Source: Pleodorina starrii
Lineage: Eukaryota > Chlorophyta > Chlorophyceae > Chlamydomonadales > Volvocaceae
Direction of reading: 5' to 3'
NCBI GenBank assembly: GCA_030267565.1
Contig: BRXU01000001.1
Coordinates: 3,782,001 to 3,846,000 of the forward strand
DNA length: 64,000 nucleotides
Positions 22,349 to 35,400 of this stretch are shown here, in pieces. Made by a program: the position numbers and the translations under genes. The notes beneath the pieces are model-generated. The model worked only from the letters and a program-made list of their open reading frames with translations, did not search any database and had not been told where the DNA came from. Within the stretch, counting starts at the first letter, position 1. The number at the start of each line of letters is the position of its first letter.

Positions 22349-23537
22349 AGTTAAACAGTGACACCCTCAACTTGGGTTAGGTGAAATGCGCTGTTAGATT
22401 GCCGGCTGGATGGGGGCAAATTGACTGGTGACTCATGCCGACGTACGACGCGTTAAAAACTCGGCGACGGTGGGATGGTCGTTAACAGATCTGGGCCCAT
22501 AGTAAGTCAAAAGGCGTCAGTGATCGCCTATATGTGGCAAGTGCATACGCAATGCTGCGCCTTTTTGCAGGAAGTTGTGGGTGTACGGGTGGGGCATATA
22601 CTCGGCTGCCGGAGATCAGGGCATCAGGCCACAAATGAGCGAAAGCTACAGGTTAGCGTAGACTACAGGCATCAGCCGCAGACTCCTCCTTGCTGCGCCG
22701 GAAGGTGATGGCGCGTAGCTGCGGCAGGGGCGGCGGTACCCCACGCTGATAGTCGCTGACCGACTGCAAGTCGCCCTGTCCCAGCAGCTTTGACGCGCAC
22801 AGGGCTACTGCATTTACCTCGTGTTATTGCCTGCGTATGGTTGTGCCTTGTGTGCAGTGTAGCCAAGGCAGGGGGCAGGTTGCCTTTCTTAATACCGCGG
22901 CGCGGTGGTGTCCTCCTGGTCTGTTGTCTCCCGTAGACTTGGCTCGTTGGTTAGTTTCGGCAAAACCGACGTGTTTGATGCCTTTATACGAATCCATCGC
23001 AACCCTTCCCAACGTTTTGGGGATCATATGATGTGGGTTTTGGACTACCGGGCCGGCGCGTACTCCATTTAAGGACAATCCCTCAACCCTGCGCAAGCTT
23101 TTTGGGCCGGCCACGGGGGCATACAAGACTCGATGTAAGCGACGCACGCAATGCACGCACATCTATCATGCAGTGCTGTGTGGGCGGGATTCAAAGAGCA
23201 CTTCTGGGCATTGGCAGCACCGAAAACTAGCCTTGATTTGTCAGAATTTACCGTACAAGGTTCGTACAGGTGCGGGTCCTTGTTGTTGTAAGCTACACAC
23301 TCCACACACGCACATATTTTTATACTTTATCTCGCCGAGGCCTCAAGTTCACTCTCGTCTGAACTCTTTCCCGCTTAACGTAGAGGTTTGGTTACTGCGA
23401 CTACCGATCTTCCATTTTACCTACCCTGCGAGCGGCATGTTGACTTAGATTCAATGTCGCTCTGGAACCCTTGATCGGCACAGCTGCACAGTAGGGTGAA
23501 TTGGCGTGCGGCCTCGCAGCACCCTTGTTTAGCATAT
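22349..23537. other. Divergent promoter region between SDR and AP-2 mu
   Basis: Both flanking genes point away from this 1.19 kb, so it should carry both promoters. It also contains an exon-like minus-strand frame at about 22656-22806 (listed separately). No TATA-like element is convincing. Confidence 0.5.
22656..22806 (-). other. Orphan terminal-exon-like frame in divergent promoter
   Basis: After a plausible acceptor (AAATGCAG) the minus strand reads ALCASKLLGQGDLQSVSDYQ, then RGVPPPLPQLRAITFRRSKE and a TAA stop, about 50 residues. Composition is protein-like. No upstream exon was found within 700 bases, so it may be a gene relic or the last exon of an undetected small gene. Family not recognised. 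Confidence 0.35.
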
Positions 23538-26500
23538 ATGGCATCAGCAGCGTCTGCTATCTACTTTCTTAACCTACGTGGAGATATTCTTTTAGAACGG
23601 AGATACAAGGACGATGTTGAGTAAGTTGCACAGCCCCTTGGAAACAGGGTAGATGCTGGTGTTCACCGGGCAGACTGAGGGTTGACGATATTATCACGGT
23701 TATCTCAGATGTTAACTTTGATGTAAATTATGGCGCTACTTTGCGATGTGAAAGGTGTTGTGTTGGGAGATGTGGACCTGATCCAAGACTGTCCCTTGGG
23801 TTTCGCCTAACGCATTTGTAGCCGAGATATAGCGGAGAGCTTTCGTGATCGGATTTTGAATGCTCGCGACCGCGATGCGACAGCAGTCCACGGGCCCATC
23901 CGGACCCTGGGCTCGGTCACGTTTATGTACTTGCGCCACGCGGACATCTACATCCTGCTGTTGACCCGCAGCAATGGCAACGCCATGTTATCGTTCCAGT
24001 TCATGACGTCGGTAAGATGGCCCACGGGGACCGCGTGGGTCAGGGTTAAGCAGGGGCGGGGGTTAGTCAGGGGCCGGGGTTGGAAGGGGTTGTGTGCCCC
24101 CTCTCTCTTTCGGGCCCTTGTCATTTTGGGTTGATAATCCTTGAACCTCTTCCTTCGAGGGCAGGACAGGGTTGCTTCGCGGGGTCCTCATAGGTTGAGG
24201 GAAGGTGCCTGCTGTCCTTTCCTCGAGTACATCCTAAAATCAACCACCTTTACGGCCCAATCAGCTGTCTTTCGTTCCCCACTACCCTCGCAGCTGGTGT
24301 CGCTATTCCAGTCGTACTTTGAGGGCGACCTGACGGAGTCTTCGATACGGTCAAACTTTGGTGAGTCCATCCCGGCTGTTACGCGTTGTCTGCGGCTCCG
24401 GCCTGCTTTTTTGGGTTTCTCTCGAGCCGCCACAGTGCAAGCACCCAGAACTTTGGGGCACCCGGCTGGGCGAAAAGAGCAGCGCTACGGCGGAAATGTG
24501 TCATGTACGACACGTGCGCGCAGCCGAACGCCGCACGCCCGCGGCCAGGTAGCGATTGGTAATCACTATCGCCGCGATCGGGCGAAGCGGTCGATTCCCT
24601 CGCAGCCCTGCTCCTGATCGGGGTCGTGCAAATGACCAACACCAGGCGGCAGCACCTTGTTCGTAATCCGCGCCTGGCCGTGCCGTACACCTGCAGTACT
24701 GATGTACGAGCTACTGGACGAGGTCATGGACTACGGCCTGCCACAGGTAGACCGTCCTCCAGCTGTCGTCGCTGGGGTATTGGATGGGTGGCCGGACAGA
24801 GGACCGCTTTCGCCTCGTTGCTGGGCATGTGGTGCAAGGGGTCTGGGGGTGTAGGACATAGAGCCTACGGCGCCAAGGCGCGGTCCATCTCGGCTGGCAT
24901 GCACAAACGCAGTCTAAGGCAGTTTTCGATCATGCGACATTGGTCCAACCTTTGCTGTTTCTGCAAATGCCTCGCGGCACGTGCCGCCCCCAAGCTGCAA
25001 CGCTCGCTGGCGCCCTCACCGCCCGGGCGGCCCTTTGCCTCGTCCGCGTCCTCCAGCGCCCTGTACGCTTCACACACACACACACCCCTCCCCTTCCTGC
25101 ATGGTGTTGCGGCAGTTGACGGACCCGGCCATCCTGAAAACGCTCATCTTGCAAAAAGGCTACAAGTCAGAGTTCAGCAGCTTGCTCGGGACCAACGTCT
25201 CGGCAGCGGAGGCGCAGGTGGGTTTTGCGCAGGCGCATAGGGCCGCGACAACGCTCGTTGATAGGGCACGGATTGGTACGGCATGCTGTAGGTGTCGCAT
25301 GCCGGGGCATACTTACGGTTGGTTTCCGGCTCGTAAGCAAAAAAGGGCCGGGCCCAGGCAGTTGGTCATAGGGTCGCCGTGCTGAAAGCGAGGCGCACGC
25401 AGCCCTGCGGTGACCTTAACCGCATATACGAACTGCCCTAGCGCCCACCGCTTGGTGTCCAGGGCCCGAAGCCTGCGTAGGCGTGGGATATAAGTAGGGA
25501 CAACTGACATGCGAGGCCAGTTTAGCATTACGCTAGCAACGTGCTGGGCATGCGCCGTTCAGCTGGACGGGGGCTTTTCCAAGGACGGGAAGGCGGAATA
25601 CAGTACATGAGGGCAGCCATTGGTGCCGACCCACATCATCCCGTACCGCCCCGGCTCCGGGGCTGCTGAACGCGGCTGGCTGACCGGGGGCTGCGGCACT
25701 CGCCGGTCACCGCAGGCGAAGAAGGCCAAGGAGGCGGCCGCCGCTGCCAACGCCACGCTGAGCGTGACGGGTGCAGTCGGGTGGCGGCGCGAGGGCATCA
25801 AGTACAAGCGCAACGAGATCTTCCTGGACATCCTGGAGCAGGTCAACGTGCTCATGAGTAGCAACGGTGAGATAGGCTGCGAGCTGGGGCGGGGCCCGGT
25901 CAACGTGTTGCTGTTTATCCTGGTGCATTTGAGGAGGAATTACGCACCCCCGCCCCTTCATCCCGCCAGGTACGGTCCTCCGCAACGACGTTGTGGGGCG
26001 CCTCCAGATGAAGTGCTTCCTGTCGGACATGCCGGAGGTCCGGCTGGGGCTGAACGACGAGATGCAGGTGCGCGGCTGGCCTCTTGGCCCGACCCGTGGG
26101 ACGGCGTGTGGTGGCGTGGGAACTGGGAGGGCGGCTGGCGGGTACACTGGACTGGAGGGCAGGGAGAGCTTGCGGTTCAGCAAAGAGGGGGCAGCAGGGT
26201 GGCGGGTGCCGGAAGTGGGCCGCATCGGATCGGGAATACTGTGGCGATGGAGCGGAGCAAAGCGGGTTTTGCGCGCGAGGGATGAAGACCTGTACGTTTG
26301 GGATGGAAACGGGGCAACGGTGTTTGGACCCCCTGTGTGGCCGCCCCCAGGACGTCACGTTCCACCAATGCGTCAACCTCGGGGCCTACGAGGCGCAGAA
26401 GGTGGTCACTTTCGTGCCGCCGGACGGCGAGTTTGAGCTGATGCGGTGAGGCGGCCGTGACATGTCGGCGTTAGCGCCTTCGCGCGCGGGGCGAGCGGTC

Positions 26501-28355
26501 ATAGGCGAGGGCGCAGGCAGGGCGCGACGTCGCAGGCGTGGAGCGTGCTGCTGCTTGCCATGGGATGCGCAGGGCAGGAGCATCCGCTCGCATCAGCCCT
26601 TTTGGGTCTGCCCACAACCTTGGACGTTATCCAGTACCTCGCACCCACGCACACCCTCGCCCCTTGGGACCAGCCGCCACCCCCCTTGGCGCTCTTATGA
26701 CATCTAACGTCGCTGTACCAGCCCGGTCTGTGAGCCTGGCACCGGGGCTCTCTTCCCTTACCCCCTTGACCTCATTCGGAGCTTGCCAGCCGACGCCAGG
26801 AGCTTGCCAGCCCACGCCACGTTGGCATAGGGGGTTAACACCGCGCTGCCTGCTGCTCTGTCCCTATGCTGGCCCCCTCCCATCCCCCCTCATTTGATTG
26901 GATTGGGTAGGTACCGCGTGAACGAGGGCGTCACGTTGCCTTTCAAGGTGTTTCCAGTCATTTCCGAGGTGGGCCGAACCAAGCTGGAGGCCAACGTGAG
27001 CGTCAAGTCGACCTTCTCGAACAAGCTGATGGTACGCACGCGTCCGTGCGTCCGTGCGGGGGCGTGTGCATGAGCGCGTGCGTGTGCGTGTGCGCGCGTG
27101 TGTCTCCGTCGCCCAAGCGTTCAAAGACCGCTGGGTGCTGCCGGAAAAAGGCCCTATCGTAACCGACTCGACAGAGGCACCGGGAGAACGGAACCTGTCT
27201 CGCTCTGTCGCGCCCTCCAACGCCCCCTGCTCATCGCACCTTCGATAACTCGCCCCTCCAGGCTGGCCCGGTGGTGGTGCTGGTGCCGGTGCCCGACAAC
27301 ACCGCCTCCGCGAAGCTGCTGGTCACCGCCGGGCGCGCAAAGTACGACGCCACCAAGAAGGCCCTGGTATGGAAGATGTCCAAGTTCATGGGCGGCGCGG
27401 AGCAGACGCTACGCGCGGAGGTGACGCTGGTGGCGTCCACGCGAGAGAAGAAGCCGTGGGGGCGGCCGCCCATCCAGATGCAGTTCCAGGTCAGTGGGGC
27501 TGCTGGGGTGGGGGTGGGAGCGGGCTGCTGCTGTGCGCGCCCGGCTGCGCCGCGATACGTTCGGCGGGCAGGCGCATTAAGTGATGCGGGGGCCCTGCGG
27601 CGCTTCTGCGTTGACGGGTGATCCTCCTGTTCGCCCTGTTCTTCGCTGGTGCGTCGAACGAGCTCAGCACAAAGAAGGTGGGGCCCCAACCCACCTCCCC
27701 CACCTATTTGAAGAGTCGATGGGCTTCTAAGCATTGGCGCTGATGCGGGGGCTGTGCCTATCTGACAGTGTCCGCGCTGCTCTTCCGCCAAGTGTGCTAG
27801 CCCGGCACGCAGTTAGGCTTCGGGCGGACCATCAATCCGTGCCGTTGTTGCTGTCTTTCTTTGGGAATTGCGTTGGTGCAGGTTCCCATGCTGGGCTGCA
27901 GCGGGCTGCGGGTGCAGTACATGCGAGCGGTGGAACGGAAACAGGGCAGCGCATACCAGGTGAGGGGAGGGACGTTAGAATGGATGTATGGGCCTATGCA
28001 AGGCAGAGGGCGGCACTGATGAGAAGCTGGCCGGGAATGTCTGTGCGCGGGTAGGGCCAGCTGTTACCTTTTGCGTTGTTGGTCCATCCGGGGCTCTTGC
28101 GCGCCGCTTGCTACGCATCAACAGCTGCCGCGGTAGTATTGCTTCAGGCACAGTGTGAGTTGGGGTCGAATTAGGTATGCCGCAGGCCATTCCGAGCATC
28201 CATTGATAAGGGGCCGACGGCCGGAAACCATTCCGCTGCTGCTCTCGTGCACACCAGGAGTTGTCCCCTGCCCACTCCCGCGCCGCCGATACCATCAGGT
28301 GGATACGTGGGTGCGGAAGCTGTGCAAGAGCGGAGACTTCCTCATCCGCATCTGA
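23538..28355 (+). CDS. AP2M: AP-2 clathrin adaptor complex subunit mu
   Basis: Twelve exons (23538-23620, 23822-24011, 24294-24360, 24697-24746, 25116-25217, 25716-25866, 25970-26067, 26351-26445, 26911-27031, 27262-27489, 27882-27959, 28299-28355) join in phase to 439 residues. The N-terminal longin-like part reads [20 protein letters not shown]. The mu homology domain contains [48 protein letters not shown] and ends DFLIRI. The GWRREGIKY and [10 protein letters not shown] signatures point to AP-2 rather than AP-1, AP-3 or AP-4. The subunit sits in the heterotetramer at the plasma membrane and recognises YxxPhi sorting signals during clathrin-mediated endocytosis. Exon 7 joins exon 8 as [13 protein letters not shown], so the ~23-residue lysine-rich loop found here in plant and animal homologues is missing from this model. 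Length is otherwise normal. Confidence 0.95.
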
Positions 28356-29452
28356 GCGGATGCAAGTGGTGGCCGGCGCTGGGGCTCCGGGGCATAGGGG
28401 AGCGGCAGCACTGCACGAAAGGGCGTTTTCTGGCAGCAGCACAAAAGGGCAGGCAGCTTGGAAAATGTGCCCGAATGACCCGAGCCGCGACTGCTTGCAA
28501 AGGCATGCCCGCACGACCTCATGCCGGCTCGCCTCATCTCGATGTGTGAATAGCTTTCCGATGAGGCGAGGGTGCAGGTGTCGCGGCGGGTGGCGTCTGA
28601 GCGTCCGGCGGGTGCAGGTTAGTGCTTTCCCCGAGGGTGGGTGAGGGCCTGGCTTTTATGTCAGGAAGCTGGGGCCGTCTCATTTGGGTAGCAAGCGACC
28701 CGGTTTGCCTTGGCTGCAATGGTGGCCGTGCGGGTGCTGGTTTGCCTGGCGAGGGCGAACCCGGTGACTGAGATGGCAGGCTGCTGGCAGCGGTCCTGCA
28801 AGGCGGTGTTGGCGGGTTTCTCGTACTCTTGACGGCCGAAAGGGCTGACGCATACAGCGGAGAGCGCGGCTGGCCGCTCTGAAGCAGCACGCGGGCTGCG
28901 CAAGGGCTGGCCGGTATATATATGATACTTCTGTTTATGCCTTCCCATACAGTGTGCATGCGGGGCCGACACCCCTGGAAGTTACTGTTTGCATGGATAC
29001 CGACAGACTGCACGTACAGAGCAGGCCTTGCAGGCCCCATAGGCCATGCAGTGCAAGGCCTCTCGAATTGCCAGACTCCTCAGTAACACTATCAGTTCGC
29101 AAAGGAGCATTCGTGGCTCCGACGGCTTCCAGGTCGGTCATGTACCTGTGTGGTACATGTGCATGACACCACAGCTGCGGCGGCTGGGAGGCTGCTTCGA
29201 ACCTTACTCCGCGGCTTGTTCAGAGTAGGACCCCTCCCGGTGCCAGACCCCACCACGTATGTCACAGCGGAGTGATGCTTAACATCAAGCCCGAGCAGCC
29301 TCTCCTGGCCGCATCGACCAGAATCCTCCCACAGCATTGCGGTATCATATTTGACCACTGAGTGTCCCGCCAGTCGAGGACGGCAACAAAAGCATGACCC
29401 CTTGGAGAGGCGGTCCGGGCGCCACCTATTCTGGTATGGTATCAGAAGTACG
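28356..29452. other. Intergenic between AP-2 mu and OPR-RAP 3' ends
   Basis: Convergent 3' ends meet here. No ORF with recognisable content on either strand and no clear TGTAA signal. Probably two 3' UTRs and a spacer. Confidence 0.6.
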
Positions 29453-32400
29453 TCACAGCCCCAGCAGCCGCGTCAAGTACCTCGTCTTCTGCTCCGAGCT
29501 GGCGGCCACGTCCCACTTCCAGTACGGCACGCTATGCACGTTGTCGCGTCCGAACACGCGGTGCAGCTGCCTGTCCCGCAGCAGCGTGTTTGGCACCGGC
29601 GTCCTGAGCTGGTTGCGGAAAAAGTGGCAGGGCCCGTCCACCTCCACCACCACCACCCGTCCGTCGCTGAGCCACACGCACACGTCCACTCGCAAGCCCA
29701 GCGCCTCCACCAGCCACTCTTGCTCGACGCGGAGGATTGTGACCGCAGCATCGGAGCCGCCGGAGCGGGAGCCGCCGCGGGAGCCTTTCCGCGAGGCCCG
29801 GGCCACCTGGCCGCCGCGTTGCGGCCCGGCATCGCCGGCCGCTGCTGCTGCCGTCCCCGGCGCCGTCGCCGCTGCCGCCGCGCTGTCGTCGTCGGAGCCT
29901 TCCCCATCCAGAGGGCTCGAGGCCGAGTCGGAGGGCGTGTCCGCGTCAGAGGACGCGCCCAGCGGCAGCCTGCCGTCAGCGCTGCTGCTGTTGCTGCTTC
30001 CGCCGCGTTGCCGTCGCCGCTGCCGCTGCTGTCGGTCCTGCTGCTGTTGCGGCTGGCCGGCAGCGGCAGCGGCAGCCTGACTGCCTAGCATCATGCCGCG
30101 AAGGTGCCTGTACACGGAAGCCTGCAAGACGGTGGCCTTCGTGGTGGAGTTTGATTGGTTCGTTTCCAGGAGACTCTCACGCGCGGCGGCCACCAGCGGC
30201 GCACTCAGCCGCCGCAGCGCGACCGCCGCCGGCGCTGTTGCCGGCGCCAGGGCCGACGCGGAAGCGGTTGCGGTAGCCGCCCCAACTGGGGCGGCAGGGC
30301 CGAGCGCACCGTCACCCTTCGCCTTTCGCCCGGCGCGCCCCAGGCGCTGGGGGCGGGATCGTCGAGCCGAGCGCTCCGTGGAGCCGACGGCGGTGCCGTC
30401 GGCGGCGGTTGACGATTGACCGTTCATGATCGCCTCGATCTCCAAGTGCACCTGCCACAGCTGGACGCGCCCTCTGCAGGTGGAAGCACGCGCCGGAATG
30501 CGGCAGGCGGTCAGGAGGCCAGGGATGCCAAAGATGTGTGGGTGGGTGGGTGCGGGGTTGGGGTAAGGCGCAGCACAGGGGGCTGCTAGTGACCATGGGA
30601 ACGCCAACTTCCTGCAACGGTGGCCCCGAGTTCCCCGGAAGTGCCTGGGCCTTACTTCAGCGCACGGAAGTGCCTGGGCTCACTCAAGCGCACGAAGGCG
30701 AAGGCACTGTCATACAGATTCCATTGGGTGAGGTCGTGGCGGCTGGCGTCAGGTACTTCTGCGCTCGATTGGCCAAACGGGCTGCCCATATAACGCCCCT
30801 TGCACGCCAAGCCACGCAACCCAGCCCAACCCCCGCCCAGCCGTCCTTCCCATGCACTCCCGCTTGCTCACAGCCGTTTCTTCCCACACTGAGACACGCC
30901 CCACGGAGACACGGCACAGCCCTCCTCACATGATTCCGAACTGGTGCGGCATCCGCCGGTTGGCCGCCTCCACAAGCTCCGAAACCAGCTCCGCGTGGCG
31001 AATTATGGAGCCCTCCGGCATCGCCGCCAGCGACCACAGGAAGTTGGCCAGGCCCTGCGGCTCCAGCTCGGCGATGCGCGACGGGGTGGCCACGCTGGCA
31101 ATCCACGACACGACATCCACGTCGTACAGATCCAGTACGGCAAGCGCCCACGGCAGCATGACCGAACCCTGGATTCCGTCCGCCTCCGACGGCGCGTCGT
31201 GCACGCTTTTGTACAGGCGTCGTACCAGCTCCCGGGGCGGCTGGTGTTGCTGGCTGCCGAGCCCCCACAGGAAGATGCCCCACTCCTGCAGTGCCGTACG
31301 GGCATCCAGTGCGGTACAATGTCGTACACAGCTGGTGGACAGGTTCTCGCGCAGGCCAGCGCCGAGTGTGCCGAGTACAGTAGCAGCATGCAAGGAATTT
31401 TGAAGGGGGTGCCGGTACATGCCAAGCGTGTCGCTTGCCATGCGGCGGTTCCGTGCGGGATGAGGCACGGTCAGTGGCACTGCAATGACCGCAACGTCCT
31501 CCGGCGGACTTGCAGACGGAGACGGCACGAAGGCGAGCAAGCGCTGCTGTACAGGCCTCCGCAGCGCCGGACCGGCGCGCTGCAGCGCTCACGTCCCGAC
31601 CCGTCCCCTTTCATCCTGGCCGTAACAGACCCGCACGCAACACCCAGCATCCCTGTTCCGCGCGCTCTCAACCGCCACAGTTGCCCCAATCGGAAGTGCA
31701 GGCGCCTTGTGCATCTGCCCCATGCGTGGAGAACCCACAGCCCCGCGGACCTGCGGCGTGGCCCGGTCCATGCAGCCGTCATGGAGCGCTGCTTGTACGA
31801 CCGTGTCATAGTACGACTGATCCAGGTATCCAATGGTGGCCAGGGCCCAGGTGGTGACGCTGAGGCTGAGGGCCTGAGGCTCCTCCGCGGGGGGTTGCTG
31901 CGCCTGATGCTGATGCTGTTGACCGCCCGACAACTTTGGGATCCATTCGACCATACGGCGCGAGGCGGCGCGAAGAGGGAGGCAGAAGGAAGGGTGTGAA
32001 AAAAGAACCGCAGTTGGTCCGGGTCGAGCTTAGGTTTCGGTTAGAGAAGGCAAGGCAAGACAAGGAGAAACCCGTATATCTTCCCAGGGCCCATTCCGGA
32101 GCACGGAGTCGCTTATGACAGGCAGGTGTGTATTGGTGTGGTGCCGATGATATTTGGGGCAGCTGAAGGTGCAGCATCGAGGCGGCCGCAGCTGGGTATC
32201 GTATCATATCGTTCATCGTGTGTCACATCGTGTGTCACATCGTGTGTCATATCCAGTCATCTGGGATCCCACCTGGACACGGTCCCTGACGTGCTCCGCC
32301 AGGAGGGTCACGAAGCGGCCGACGGACACGTCCTCCGCCCCCGCCGCCGTGGCTGCGCCCTCCTCGCCCTCGGACGAGTCCCCAGCAGCGGAAGCACCGG

Positions 32401-35400
32401 CAGGCCCCTGCCCCCGCTGCTGCTGCCGCTGCCCTTCCAGGGACGGCTCCCTTTCCTGCGCCTGTCCCGCCTCCGCCTCCGACCCCCGCTCCTGGTCCTC
32501 CTCCGCTGCCTTCTCCGCCCAGGTATTGGAGCCGCGGCCGCCCATTCGATAGCCCAGCCGCGCCAGGCCGTACGTCATGTTAGACAGCTCCTGCGGTTCA
32601 ACAACAGCGCGTCGCGTCGCCTTGCATCGATCGGGTCAGTTCGGCTCGCGTTGCGCGGCCCGCACACTTGGGCCATTCGTCCGTTCGGCCAACGGCTCAT
32701 ACCAACAGCAGCCACAGGGCGCGACATGACGAGCGCTCAGCGACGGGTGGCGCAGCAGGCTTCGTAGGCCTGAGAAGGCGAATGATCGTGGACCGATCCG
32801 CGGGCTGCGGTTTGGTGGTCGAGCGAGAGGATGGCCGAATGGCGTCGGTCAAGGGCTTTTGGGCATCCGACAAAGCGACACAGGCAGCGCGCTCACATGG
32901 CCCTGGCCCGGGGGTTGCGCCCACGCAACCGACAGGCGGACGACGGCACGCAACGCATGGTGCGGGTGCAGCCCCGGACCGCCCCAACCCACCCACGCAT
33001 CCACGCTCCATCCACGCTCCATCGCTGCGGCTTCATACGGTGCTTGGAACCCATCCATCCACACACCTGACCTGCGTTCCCGGGCCCCTTCCCTTGCACC
33101 CCACCTGCTCACTGAAGCGCTGGAGTCCCAGTCTCAGCGCCAGGCGCGCGAGCGCCCGCACGTGTGCCCACAGCCCCGGCAGCGGCTGCCCAGGCGCGTC
33201 CGCGGCCGCGATGGCGCCGCCGCTTCCGCCGCCGCCGCCGCTTCCGCCGCCGCCGCTGCTGCTAGAGGCCGGCCCGTGTTCCCCTTCGCGCTCCTCGACG
33301 GGGTTCGCGACGGTCACCAGGGCATCGCCGTACAGCTCGCCCAGTGCGTAGATCGTGTTGGAAATCGCCTGCAGCGGCGGGCAGCGGCAGCAGCACCAGC
33401 AGCACGCGGCACCAGCAACATGACTTCTTTCTTCACCGCAGTGCGTCATTGGTACTGGCTGCAGCGACCCGAGCCTCTCCCCACCGAACAGCAGCAGTAG
33501 CAGGAGGGCGCTTTGCCGTGCGGGCGGATCGGGGCGACGGCGACGCACTCCGTTGTTCACTCACTTGTTGCCCGGCGCGAGGCAGCAAAGCAAGGAGGCA
33601 GAACACCGACTTCACAGGAGGGGACACACCCGTTGGCTATTTGGTATTGGCACCGTCCCTAGCTGCCCTTACGCCTATACGCAGGTCGCTCACGGCCTCT
33701 CGGAGGCTTTTCCTTTCATCGTCTGTAACCCCATGCAGTCCCCGTAACCCCTGCAGCCCCCATGCAGCCCCCGCAACCCCTGCACCGACCTGCGGCTTGA
33801 AGGGCCCCGGGTGTTTCACCAAGTGGCTCAGCAAATGGTCGATGAACTCCGGGTCGCTCGAGAAGCCCACGCGCGCCGCAGCCAGCAGGATGTTGCAGCA
33901 TTCCTGTTTCAGTTCCCGGGGGGGGGGGGGGGAAAGGGCGAGTGCTGGTGTGGGCCGTCGGCGCAAAAACAAAATGACCATGTCAAGCTACGCCGCGTAA
34001 TGTACCACAATGTGCCACACCGACACTACTGATACCGCTGAGGATCCCAGCTCCAGGTCACAGCTCCAGATCAATGCTCAAAACATAGTCATTGATGCAC
34101 ACATCTCGCAACCCCTCTAGCTGCGCATGCCCGCCGCCGCGCTGCGCGCGCACCTGCGTCTTGAACGACTCCGCGTCCAGATCCTTCTGGCTCCGAATAA
34201 GGGACGCAGACACCTTGAGAAGGTCCATGCCGCTGGCAGCCACCGCCGCCTGCGCCTGCACCGCCGCCGCAGCCGCCGCCGCCTCCTCCGGCCGGCCGTC
34301 GACAACTCCGGCGCCGCTACCACCTGCGCGCGCCGCCGCCGCCTCCTCGGCTGGGCCTCCGCCGCCGCCTTCACCCACCGCCACTGCCGCCGCCGGCCCC
34401 GGCTTCGCCGTCCGCTGGCCTTGGCCCGGCAGCGCCGCTGCCGCCGTCCAGAACCCGCGCGCCTTGGCGTGTCCCTCCTCCGCCTGCTGGAAGTACTGGG
34501 AGAGCGCCCACCACAGGTTGCCGTGCGCCTGGCCGTTGGATTTGCGGAGGATGGCGTACTTGTGAGCTCGGAGCTGCCGTATCATAGCCCCCACGAAGGT
34601 GCTGCCGGGCGCGCCCCAGTAGCCCGTCTTGGCGCACACCCACAGCGCGTTGATCGAGTAGCGGGAGCTGGACATCGTTCGGACGTGCGGCAGGAAGGCG
34701 GCGTGCAGCCGGTCGACCGTCTGCCGGAGTGTCTGCTCGTCCGAGGCGCAGTTCGAGCCGCGGCCCGAGCCATTGCCGTTGGCGCTGGCGTTGTTGTTGT
34801 TGGTGGTGGTGGTGGCGTTAGTGGTGGTGTTAGTGGTGGTGGTGGCGCTGGTGCTGTTGCCAGGAGGAGAGGCGCTGGCGGAGTGCCCACCGCCGCTGCC
34901 CGTGGCCGGTCCCCCAGCCGCGCGTGCCGGCGCCTGCTTCTGCCGGTCCAGCGAGTCCCACAGCTGTCGTGCATGCCGTACAGGAGGGGGTCGCAGACGT
35001 GTACGTGTAGAAGGCCAGTGGTTTTCCGCGCGCGAGGCGTTGCGGCACACGGCCACAGGGGGGGAGAAGGGCGAGGTGGGGCGGTGAGGGTTTGGCCGGC
35101 GTGCAGACAAGGGGAGGGATGCGGGCAAGGAGAGGCCTGCGGTGTGCGCTGTGGGGCTGTACGCAGGGTGCAGCGCAACCAAGTACAGGTGGTGTCAAGA
35201 ACCTCAAAGCGGTCATACAGCTCGGAACGGCCCGGCCTGGCGACTTACCCAACTGAATGCAACCCAACCCAACCCAATCCATCGCATACACAAACACATA
35301 CGTGCGCGCAGACACACACACCCGCTCCACGTACACATACGTACAGTAGACACACCCGCGCACGCGTACACACATACACATACACATACGCCCACGCACG

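Noticed and set aside
25993..26436. 147-codon ORF reading through AP-2 mu intron 7
   Set aside because: Begins in a true exon but continues through an intron; downstream frame lost, while the GT-AG spliced form restores DVTFHQC.
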